Below, piece by piece: positions 16,281 through 23,987 of a DNA stretch of 64,000 nucleotides. The first letter of the stretch is position 1. Every line of letters begins with the position of its first letter. The DNA is taken from the NCBI GenBank assembly GCA_964514485.1, contig CAZEWG010000010.1:23423-87422 (forward strand), written 5' to 3'. The position numbers were made by a program, and so were the translations under genes. The DNA comes from JAEZAA01 sp964514485. Its GTDB lineage: Bacteria; Pseudomonadota; Gammaproteobacteria; Pseudomonadales; Oleiphilaceae. The notes below the pieces were generated by a model. It was given only the letters and a program-made list of their open reading frames with translations, searched no databases and had not been told where the DNA came from.

Positions 16281-19200
16281 ATGCAACTGTTACCCCGAAT
16301 TCGTCAGAGTTTCCGCTATGTGCTGGGTCAGAACCGGCAAAGCTGGAGCAGTGGCAGTATCTTGTATGTCGAACTGCGCAGTGGCTGTGCTCACGATAGT
16401 GGATTTTTAGACCGTCTGGAAGCGGTGCTGGAACAGGCTCCGGAAGTACTTTGGAGCCGCTATGTGCCGGAACTGGAACGGCTGGTGATCGCCAAGGCCC
16501 ACAAGGATCTGAGTGATGCCACGGTCTTGGGTTTAATCCGGGCCGTTGAGCAGGAGTTTGATTACCAGCGCAAACTGTTCAAGACCCACACCCGCTTCCC
16601 GGGAGAGGGCGCGTTGCTGGCGCAAACCGGGCTGCAAATTGCGGCCGATGTTGCCGGGCTGGCGTTGGGCACTGTGTTGGGCCGCTCCAAGGGACGTCGG
16701 ACCCGGATGTTCACCGACTTCAGCGCCCTGGTGACCTTGGTCGATAACTTTCCGGAGTTGCGCGAACCCCTGGTGAGCTGGCTGGGCCGGGATAATGTGG
16801 ACATGTTGTTGAGCCTGTCGGCCACCTTCAGTGAGTCCATGACCAAGGGGCGCTCCGGGGGAGTGCTGAGGATGGCTCTCAGGCTGCAGGAGTGGAGTGC
16901 GATCCAGGCCCGTAAGGGTGTCTGGCGGGATCTGGAGGCGCACTGTCTGGACTTGTGGGAAAGTGCCAGTCGCCTGCGGGGCAGCTTTCAGCGCCGTGTG
17001 ACACCGCTTCCCAATGGCCCGATCGAAGACTACACCGCCACCTCCGAGAAACTGGCCATGGCGGGTTTCAGTGTGGAGCTGGCCAACACCCATGACTTGA
17101 CCAATGCCACCGCCGCGTTGTTTGCCGCGGCTCCCAAGCCCGCCAACTACGGTCGGGAGGCCTTCTGTATCGAGCTGGAGCGGCGTCTGGCCAAGGCCGG
17201 CGTGTTGGTGGTAGAGCCACGGTGCCTGCGGGCCGTGGACCGGGTTTCCCGCGTGTTGGTGGATGCCCGGTTACTGGCGCAGGTGCGCGGCTCCGTGTCG
17301 ACGGTCAAGCCCTTTGCTGAGGTTGAGGACCTGTACGGGCGTTTGGAGCGTATGGTGAGCCGCAATCAACTGACGGAACAGGAGGATGGTGCAGCCTGGC
17401 GAATTGAGACCCCCGCCCAGGGGGAGAGGCTGCCAGAAGCGGTGCGGGACTGGTGGCAGGAATCTGGCCAGCCCCTGTCAGATCTCCGGCTGCTGTGGCG
17501 TGGACCAAAGCTGATCGCGGCGGCCCTGGTTCAGGAAGTGCTGGACTCCACGGTGGAGACGGTCCTGGCCCGGGTGCGCAGGACCGGGGCCAGCCTGGTG
17601 ATCGTGGGTGAGGAGCAGGATATCCCCCAGAGCTGCCGGGTTTATCAGCAGATGGGTTATCGCCAGGCCAGGCGCTCCATCCGGCGCTGGCAGGCGGATG
17701 GAGAGGTGATTCTTGCGGTCGGCTGGAGTGAGGTGCTGATGGGGGCGGATATTGGCATCGGCGCCCTGATGGGAGATGGCGCCTGGCCCGGTCATGCCCA
17801 TCTGCTCACCCGTGACCCCATGGATACCCTCTGGCGGTTCGCCATTGCCCGGGATCAAGGACGCAAGACCGCCGAGCAAAGCGTGATCCTGTCTCAAATC
17901 GAAACCTTCAGTGGCCTGATCCTGTCCCTCAACAAACTGGACATGGAAACGGTGCGGCGGATTCGCCAGAGCGCCAATATTGCCAGTGCCATTGCCATGA
18001 TCAATGGCATCCGTCAGGCCCGACAGGTGGATGCCTTACCCCAAGAGCTGCGCCTGGACCCGGCACCCTGGCACGCCATGGACGTGGACACCGCCTTGCG
18101 GCGGTTGGAGTCCAACCTGGAAGGGTTGAGTTGGGAGCAGGCCCGGCAGCGCTTGTCGGAGCCGGTCTCGGAGCCCAGCGCCCTGTTGCACTTCCTGAAC
18201 GCGGTCACCGCCGAGCTGGGCGGCCCCTTGGTGCCCGTGCTACTGGCGGGGGCGGGGCTGTCCGCCCTGACCGGCGCTTTGCTGGATGCGGGTTTAATCG
18301 GCGCGGTCGTTGCCATTAACGGCATGGTGGGAGGGATTCAGCGGTATCGCACGGAACATCAGCTGCGCTCCCTGGACCATCAGGAGCGACGCAGGGTGCG
18401 CTGTTTGCGGGATGGCCGAGAGGTCGCTTTGGAGGCCGAGGTCCTGGTGCCGGGAGATGTGATCCTGCTGGAGGCGGGCGAGGTGGTTCCCGCCGATTGT
18501 CGCCTGCTGGAAGGCAATCACCTGGAAATGGACGAATCCTCTCTCACCGGCGAGTCGCTGCCGGTGGCCAAGCGGGTTCGCCCCAGTTATTCCGTCACCC
18601 TGGCTGATCGCAGCTCCATGCTATTTGAGGGAACCGTGGTGGCGGTGGGTGAGGCCAAAGCCTTGGTGGTGGCCCACAAGGATGTCTCCGAATCCCGTCG
18701 GGCCCATTATCTCCAGCCCACCGCCAGTAGTGGCGTGGAGTCCCGGTTGGACAGCCTGACCGCGATTACCTTGCCGGTGGCGGCATTTTCCGGCATCGGA
18801 GTGATGATTTCAGGGCTTTCCCGAAACCAGCCCGTTTCCGAGATGGTGGGGGCCGGCGTGAGTCTGGCGGTGGCGGCGGTGCCGGAAGGGCTGCCGTTAC
18901 TGTCGACCATGGCACAGCTGGCGGCCGCGGGCCGGTTGGCCGAAACCGGGGCGGTGGTGCGTAATCCGCGGGCAATCGAGGCATTGGGCCGGATGACGGT
19001 GCTGTGCGCGGACAAGACCGGCACGCTCACCGAAGGCGCCCTGGCGTTACGGGTCGTGGCTCTGGAAGGGGAGCTGCAGGCGATTAACAGCCTCAATGAC
19101 GATGGCCGGGAGCTGCTGGCGATCAGCCTGATGGCCAGCCCTGAAGACAACAGGGGTAAGGGCCTGGCGCATATCACCGATAATGCGGTGCTCCAGGCCG

Positions 19201-20843
19201 CTCGGGAATACAACGAGGACCTGTTCGATGAAACCGGGGCCTGGCAGCGTATCAAGGAACTCCCGTTTCGCTCGGAGCGGGGTTACCACGCCACCCTGGC
19301 GGAGCGTCACGGTAAACGCTGGATCTGCGTCAAGGGCGCTCCCGATGTGCTGGTGCCGTTTTGTGACCGTTGGAAGCGGGGTACCGGGCGGGTGACCCGC
19401 ATCAACAGCAAGTCGCGACAAAAGATTCTGGATTTGTCCCATGATCTGGCGACTCGGGGTTACCGGGTGTTGGCGGTGGCGGAGCGGGAAGCGGTCAGCG
19501 ATGTCTTGAACGAGAACAAAATCGAGCGGCTGATTTTTCGGGGCTTTCTGGCGCTGGCTGATCCGGTGCGGGCCACCGCGCGGGAGGCGGTGGAGGCGTT
19601 ACACCATGCCGGCGTGGGGGTGAAGATTGTCACCGGCGATCACCCGGTGACGGCCTTGTCGATTGCCCGGGAGCTGGGCATTGACGCGGAACGCGCGGTG
19701 ATGACCGGCTCTGATATTGAAGGGCTGAGTGATCAGGCCCTGGCGGCGCGGGTGTCTAAAGTGCGGGTCTTCGCCCGGGTCACGCCCCGGCAGAAGGCGC
19801 GGATTGTCGCCGCCTTGCAAAGCACCGGAGAGGTGGTGGGCATGACCGGGGATGGCGCGAATGATGCCGCCGCCATGCGCCTGGCCGATGTGGGAATTGC
19901 CCTGGGCGAGCGGAGTACCGCCGCGGCCCGCGCGGCCGCCGACCTGCTGGTGACCGATGGGCGGATTGAAACCATTGTCGCGGCCGTGTTGGAAGGGCGG
20001 GGGTTGTGGAGTAACGTGCGGGATGCGGTTGCCTTGTTGGTGGGCGGGAACCTGGGAGAAATCGGCTTTACCCTGTTGGGCAGCCTGGTGGATGGACGAT
20101 CTCCCCTGAGTGCGCGCCAGTTGTTGCTGGTCAACCTGTTGACGGACACCTTGCCGGCGCTGGCGGTGGCGCTGCGCCGACCCCAAGGAGTCTCCCCGGA
20201 ACAGTTACTGGGCGAGGGGCCGGATGTTTCCTTGGGCGAGGCCCTGACCCGGGATATCCAATGGCGCGCGGGGCTGACCACGGGGATTACCTCGGTTTCC
20301 TGGCTGATGGCCCGCCTGTTCGGCAGCCCGCAACGGGCGTCTACCGTGGCCTTGCTGGCGCTGGTGGGCGGGCAGCTGGGGCAGGCCATCATGGCCGGGC
20401 GGGGCAGCCGTGAAGTGGTGCTGGCCGCCGTTGGTACCTGGCTGGCCTTGGCGGCCATCGTCCAGACTCCCGGGCTGAGCAATCTGTTCGGATGTCGTCC
20501 GCTGGGACCTCTGGGTTGGGCTCAGGCGGTGAGTGCCATTGGCGTGTCGGTGCTGGGCTCCCGTTGGATGCCTCAGCTGCAGCACTGGAGCCAGACTGCC
20601 GCGCACCGGTTGATCAACGGTGTCCAGGACTGGTTGTCGGATGAGGAAGATGCCGAGCTCATTGCCTTGCCACCTCCGGAGGGTGAGGACGGGGAGATCA
20701 CGCTGGCCCAGTGGATGCCGGATCTCACCGAATGGCTGCGGGCGCCGGAACGGATGGTGCGGGAGATGCAGGCCTGGTTGGTGGGCGAGGAAACAGAAGC
20801 GCGGGAATCAGTGTTGGAAGGAGACTATCAGGTACTGCATTGA
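16281..20843 (+). CDS. Giant P-type ATPase (CtpI-like) with a degenerate ATPase half at the N-terminus
   Basis: A 1,520-residue cation-transporting P-type ATPase, about twice the usual length and similar in size to mycobacterial CtpH/CtpI. The working half has TGES at 756-759 (actuator), DKTGTLT with phosphorylated Asp911, and TGDGAND at 1189-1195, with helices around 635-690 and at the C-terminus. The first half contains a possible HMA-like domain (about residues 15-95) and then what looks like a decayed catalytic domain: CLRAVDRVSRVLVDARLL around Asp328 lines up with IEALGRMTVLCADKTGTL, and GADIGIG (488-494) with LADVGIA. The ion is unknown. ATG 16281 follows AAGGA at proper spacing; ATG 16263 is the alternative. 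No metal regulator is adjacent. Confidence 0.88.
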   Translation: MQLLPRIRQSFRYVLGQNRQSWSSGSILYVELRSGCAHDSGFLDRLEAVLEQAPEVLWSRYVPELERLVIAKAHKDLSDATVLGLIRAVEQEFDYQRKLFKTHTRFPGEGALLAQTGLQIAADVAGLALGTVLGRSKGRRTRMFTDFSALVTLVDNFPELREPLVSWLGRDNVDMLLSLSATFSESMTKGRSGGVLRMALRLQEWSAIQARKGVWRDLEAHCLDLWESASRLRGSFQRRVTPLPNGPIEDYTATSEKLAMAGFSVELANTHDLTNATAALFAAAPKPANYGREAFCIELERRLAKAGVLVVEPRCLRAVDRVSRVLVDARLLAQVRGSVSTVKPFAEVEDLYGRLERMVSRNQLTEQEDGAAWRIETPAQGERLPEAVRDWWQESGQPLSDLRLLWRGPKLIAAALVQEVLDSTVETVLARVRRTGASLVIVGEEQDIPQSCRVYQQMGYRQARRSIRRWQADGEVILAVGWSEVLMGADIGIGALMGDGAWPGHAHLLTRDPMDTLWRFAIARDQGRKTAEQSVILSQIETFSGLILSLNKLDMETVRRIRQSANIASAIAMINGIRQARQVDALPQELRLDPAPWHAMDVDTALRRLESNLEGLSWEQARQRLSEPVSEPSALLHFLNAVTAELGGPLVPVLLAGAGLSALTGALLDAGLIGAVVAINGMVGGIQRYRTEHQLRSLDHQERRRVRCLRDGREVALEAEVLVPGDVILLEAGEVVPADCRLLEGNHLEMDESSLTGESLPVAKRVRPSYSVTLADRSSMLFEGTVVAVGEAKALVVAHKDVSESRRAHYLQPTASSGVESRLDSLTAITLPVAAFSGIGVMISGLSRNQPVSEMVGAGVSLAVAAVPEGLPLLSTMAQLAAAGRLAETGAVVRNPRAIEALGRMTVLCADKTGTLTEGALALRVVALEGELQAINSLNDDGRELLAISLMASPEDNRGKGLAHITDNAVLQAAREYNEDLFDETGAWQRIKELPFRSERGYHATLAERHGKRWICVKGAPDVLVPFCDRWKRGTGRVTRINSKSRQKILDLSHDLATRGYRVLAVAEREAVSDVLNENKIERLIFRGFLALADPVRATAREAVEALHHAGVGVKIVTGDHPVTALSIARELGIDAERAVMTGSDIEGLSDQALAARVSKVRVFARVTPRQKARIVAALQSTGEVVGMTGDGANDAAAMRLADVGIALGERSTAAARAAADLLVTDGRIETIVAAVLEGRGLWSNVRDAVALLVGGNLGEIGFTLLGSLVDGRSPLSARQLLLVNLLTDTLPALAVALRRPQGVSPEQLLGEGPDVSLGEALTRDIQWRAGLTTGITSVSWLMARLFGSPQRASTVALLALVGGQLGQAIMAGRGSREVVLAAVGTWLALAAIVQTPGLSNLFGCRPLGPLGWAQAVSAIGVSVLGSRWMPQLQHWSQTAAHRLINGVQDWLSDEEDAELIALPPPEGEDGEITLAQWMPDLTEWLRAPERMVREMQAWLVGEETEARESVLEGDYQVLH

Positions 20844-20881
20844 GCGGCCCGCAGACCGCTCGCAAGACTGGCGACTAGCGC

Positions 20882-21370
20882 TTAGTGGTGATGACCACCC
20901 GGCCCATGGGCATGCCCGTGGGCGATTTCTTCTTCCGTCGCGTCCCGGATATCCTTGATGGTCACCGAAAAGGTCAGGGTTTGACCCGCCAGGGGGTGGT
21001 TAACATCCACATCCACTGAGAACTTGCCCACTTTGACCACGGTCACCACTTGCTGGGTACCGTCTTTCATTTGCAGGGTCACCTGGCTGCCAGGTCTGAG
21101 CCCTTTGGAGCCGCCCACATACTTGGCGGGAATCCGCTGGATGTGCCCTTCAGTCTGGACTTCGCCATAGGCATCGGCCGGTTCCAGTGTCAGTTCGATG
21201 GAGTCGCCCACCTCTTTACCGGTCAAGGCTTCTTCCACCTTGGGCAGAATGTTTTCCGCGCCGTGCAGATAGCTCATCGGAGCCTGTTCATCGGCATTTT
21301 CTACAACTTCGCCCTGGGTGTTCTTAACCTCGTAGACGACGGTGACAACTTTGTTGGCTTCAACCGGCAT
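20882..21370 (-). CDS. slyD: FKBP-type peptidyl-prolyl isomerase SlyD
   Basis: A 162-residue SlyD. Residues 1-70 and 120-150 form the FKBP prolyl isomerase domain, interrupted by the insert-in-flap chaperone domain (about 70-120), as in E. coli. Diagnostic segments are YLHGAENILPKVEEALTGK and LEPADAYGE. The His-rich tail GHAHGPGGHHH fits the nickel-binding C-terminus of SlyD, which helps supply hydrogenase and other nickel enzymes. The ATG at 21370 is preceded by GGAG; an earlier in-frame ATG would add seven atypical residues. It is convergent with the P-type ATPase gene, 38 bases away. Confidence 0.92.
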   Translation of the reverse strand: MPVEANKVVTVVYEVKNTQGEVVENADEQAPMSYLHGAENILPKVEEALTGKEVGDSIELTLEPADAYGEVQTEGHIQRIPAKYVGGSKGLRPGSQVTLQMKDGTQQVVTVVKVGKFSVDVDVNHPLAGQTLTFSVTIKDIRDATEEEIAHGHAHGPGGHHH

Positions 21371-21696
21371 GTTTCGATCTCCAAAATGCAAGTGCGTGCA
21401 TTGTAGTGATTTGCGTAAGGCTCGGCCAGCATCTCAACGGGACTAAAAAGGCCACGGATCGCCAGAAAGGGGCTGGGTTACCGGGTTGAATGGGCTTGGT
21501 CTGGCCGGCGGAGCAGGATAAGATTTCAGGCAGGGCAGCGACCTGGCTTTGGATGGATGTCGGGGAGGTTGCGGGCCAAACTCTATCTGTGCAAAAAGCC
21601 ATCAGCTTTTAGCGGAGTTTTCAAGGAATGGAAATAGAGTACCCGGGGGCTTGAATCCCCAAGGGACCCCAAGAGAAAGGAGGCATTCAGACGGTT
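21371..21696. other. 326-bp divergent intergenic region
   Basis: Promoter-bearing spacer between slyD and the small gene at 21697. A GGGG-n8-CCCC inverted repeat lies around 21644-21662 (CGGGGGCTTGAATCCCC). No ORF is convincing. Confidence 0.4.
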
Positions 21697-22032
21697 ATGA
21701 AACATCCCATTGCGGAAAAAGAGCTTATCGCCTGTCATCCCGACGGCGCGCGCCAGCGTGTCAAAATCCAGATCGGCCGTCCGTTTCGACTGGAGCGCTA
21801 TGAATGGGCGGTTTCCGTCCATTTGGATGGGCTTTACCACAGCCTGCCCGACGTCCATGGCCAGGACTCTTTTGAAGCCTTGTCCCTCAGTTATACCTTG
21901 TTGCACCGGTTGTTGGGGGAGTTCGTGGAAGACGGCGGCCAGTTATTGGAAAAGGATGGCAAGACACCTTTTGACCCGGGATTTCCCGCCGTTCAGTGGA
22001 ATACGGATAAGCTCACCCGCACTTACTCTTGA
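21697..22032 (+). CDS. Small conserved protein of unknown function (DUF6968-like)
   Basis: A 111-residue soluble protein. The segment IGRPFRLERYEWAVSVHLDG followed by DSFEALSLSYTLLHRLL resembles small DUF6968-type proteins, in which a beta sheet is followed by a helix beginning with a similar DSLQAL motif. This similarity is from memory and weak. The strong AGGAGG at 21678-21683 is 13 bases from the ATG, wider than normal, so translation may be inefficient or start at a non-standard codon. An inverted repeat follows the stop codon at 22037-22067. Confidence 0.55.
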   Translation: MKHPIAEKELIACHPDGARQRVKIQIGRPFRLERYEWAVSVHLDGLYHSLPDVHGQDSFEALSLSYTLLHRLLGEFVEDGGQLLEKDGKTPFDPGFPAVQWNTDKLTRTYS

Positions 22033-22036
22033 TCTT

Positions 22037-22067
22037 GGCGGGCGGCGAGAAGGCCGTCTTGCCCGCC
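22037..22067. terminator. Inverted repeat between convergent small genes
   Basis: GGCGGGC (22037-22043) pairs with GCCCGCC (22061-22067) directly after the stop codon of the 111-residue gene, ahead of the convergent membrane protein gene. It lacks a T-run, so termination is only possible, not clear. Confidence 0.4.
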
Positions 22068-22075
22068 GGGCCTGA

Positions 22076-22492
22076 TCAGGCAATGATCAGGGAGGACAGC
22101 AGGGCAAAGATCACAAACAGGGCGCTTACCGTGTTGATCAAGGTGAAGGCGTAGAAGCGAAAGCGTTTGGGGCGGCCTTTGAAGAGCGAGGTTTCCAGCC
22201 AGGGCAGCAGGAAGTAGAGCAGGTTGGCGGTGACCAGCAGCGCGAGATTGGAGCGCAGCCCCAGCCAGACCCGCTGGGAGAGTCCGTCCCAGTCACTATA
22301 GGCATCGCCATAGCCGGCGACCAGCATCAACAACTGCCCGACCAGCAGGCAGCCGATCAGACGCAGGTTGTAGCCCAGGCGTTGCTGGTTCCACCAGCGT
22401 AAGGCCGGCAGTTCCATGCGATCCTGCTGTCCAATAAAAAAACAGCGCAGCAACTGCAGGGCACGGTTGCTTTGAGTCATAGCGGGTTCCAT
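22076..22492 (-). CDS. Small integral membrane protein of unknown function
   Basis: A 138-residue protein with three hydrophobic helices at roughly residues 45-65 (NLRLIGCLLVGQLLMLVAG), 78-100 (LALLVTANLLYFLLPWLE) and 112-136 (TLINTVSALFVIFALLSSL). The N-terminal 40 residues are basic and Gln-rich. Several ATG codons are possible; 22492 has AGGGG nine bases upstream. It sits 82 bases downstream of the PilZ-reductase gene on the same strand and could share its transcript, in which case it might be its membrane partner. That link is speculative. Confidence 0.6.
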   Translation of the reverse strand: MEPAMTQSNRALQLLRCFFIGQQDRMELPALRWWNQQRLGYNLRLIGCLLVGQLLMLVAGYGDAYSDWDGLSQRVWLGLRSNLALLVTANLLYFLLPWLETSLFKGRPKRFRFYAFTLINTVSALFVIFALLSSLIIA

Positions 22493-22574
22493 GGCTCGCA
22501 TCCCCTAGGAGTTATCGTCGAGACGGCCAAACTGCGGAGGCAGGGCGAATGGCGTAATACTGCATGGCTTTGGG

Positions 22575-23903
22575 TTATTCGTCCAGCGGTTCGACCAGCC
22601 GTCCCTGAAACCCGAGACGCCGGGCGGTCTGGCGAAAGGAGGGGAAGTGGTTCAGGTTGGTCTCATCCTGCTCCAGCAGTACCAGGGCCTCGACCAGACA
22701 GCCGGGAATGTCCCGGTTATTCCAGGCGGGCATCCGCGGCCACATGGAAAACAGGTGGTGGGTCAGCACAATTTTCAGGGTTTGGATTCGGTGGGTCTCC
22801 AAAAGCTCCCGAACCTCCAGGCTGATGCAGGGGTGGGTGTCATCGGCAATCAGCGCGCCGGGGGGCATGGCATCCACTAAATCGCGGATCACATCGCCAT
22901 GGTGGGTCAGCGCGACAAACAGCCGGTGATCAGCCAGACGCTCCCGGTTGGCGGTGCGGATGATGGTGCCCTGGCCCCGATCCAGCCGCTGTTCTTCCTG
23001 ATAACGGGGGTCGAAGCCATAGACTTTGGGAAACAGGTCCAGCAGGTCCTCGCACACCAGGTTGCCAATCCGGCCCGCGCCTCCCAGCACGGTAATCCCC
23101 TGCTCATGTTGATAGGGGGTCATTTCCTTCATCTTGCGCACGGCTTCCCAAATCATGTAACGGGTTCCCATGGAGCCATCCACCAGGGGCGGCTCAATGG
23201 GGATGCCCGCTTTCATGGTGAAATTGGGCAGGCGCCCGACCAGGGCGATGCAGCGGACCTCGGGATAGTCCCGGCGCAGATGTCCAATGTACTCCTGAAC
23301 TTTTTCGGAGTCCTGGGCCAGCTCGCTTTCCAGGTACTTGGAGGCGACCAGTAGTCCGCGGCGGCCCCGGTTCTGGATCACGCCACCGATAATGGTATCG
23401 GGCAACAGCTTTTCCATGGTGGGGGTGTAATAGGTCTGAACATCTCGGGCCGAGCCGTATACCGCGAACAGGAAGCTGGGGCGAACCCATTTCAGCAGCA
23501 AGGGGCGCAACAGGGTGTTGGCTCCCAGCACACCCGCCCGACGGCTTCCCTTCCAGGCTGCACGGCGCAGATAAACCCGGGCCCGCTGGGAAAAGGGGGC
23601 GGCCTGAACGAGATTATCAATATCATTATCGGTAAGACGGGCCCGGTAGAGTTTCAGGCCAACGTGATGTTCGCCGACATGAACGACTCTGGCCGGCACT
23701 CTAAAATTGCCGGGGCGGCTGAATTGAATGTTGAGCGCCTGGCCGGGCTCGAGCGAGATGTCTTCCGGCTTTGCCAGCCGCAGCCCGCTGAAGGACAGGT
23801 TCAGGGTGCTGGTGCTCCGACTCTGGTCGGCGATATCGACTGTCACCGGGATGCGGATCCCGGTTCGGAAGTGTCTCCGATATTCTCCATGAGAGGTTTT
23901 CAT
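22575..23903 (-). CDS. PilZ domain fused to an AAR-like Rossmann reductase body
   Basis: A 442-residue protein. Residues 7-95 are a PilZ domain with both cyclic di-GMP motifs intact: RRHFR (9-13) and NLSFSG (35-40). The rest follows the order of the AAR-like protein at the window start: an opening FLFAVYGSARDVQ, a middle ALVGRLPNFTMKAGIP, a Rossmann loop VLGGAGRIGN, and near the end GCLVEALVL, where Cys402 matches the Cys of ACLAETIVL. In cyanobacterial AAR the equivalent Cys carries the acyl thioester. So this may be a reductase or acyl-binding enzyme switched by cyclic di-GMP; that is inference. The ATG at 23903 starts just before the PilZ motif; an ATG at 23945 is possible. It is divergent from an EAL phosphodiesterase gene 84 bases away. 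Confidence 0.72.
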   Translation of the reverse strand: MKTSHGEYRRHFRTGIRIPVTVDIADQSRSTSTLNLSFSGLRLAKPEDISLEPGQALNIQFSRPGNFRVPARVVHVGEHHVGLKLYRARLTDNDIDNLVQAAPFSQRARVYLRRAAWKGSRRAGVLGANTLLRPLLLKWVRPSFLFAVYGSARDVQTYYTPTMEKLLPDTIIGGVIQNRGRRGLLVASKYLESELAQDSEKVQEYIGHLRRDYPEVRCIALVGRLPNFTMKAGIPIEPPLVDGSMGTRYMIWEAVRKMKEMTPYQHEQGITVLGGAGRIGNLVCEDLLDLFPKVYGFDPRYQEEQRLDRGQGTIIRTANRERLADHRLFVALTHHGDVIRDLVDAMPPGALIADDTHPCISLEVRELLETHRIQTLKIVLTHHLFSMWPRMPAWNNRDIPGCLVEALVLLEQDETNLNHFPSFRQTARRLGFQGRLVEPLDE

Positions 23904-23987
23904 AGGCAAACAGGACAAGTTCAACGTTAACGGATGTAGTTCCATTGTGGGCTAGACCGATATCGAGCCAAAGGAAAGGGGTGATGA

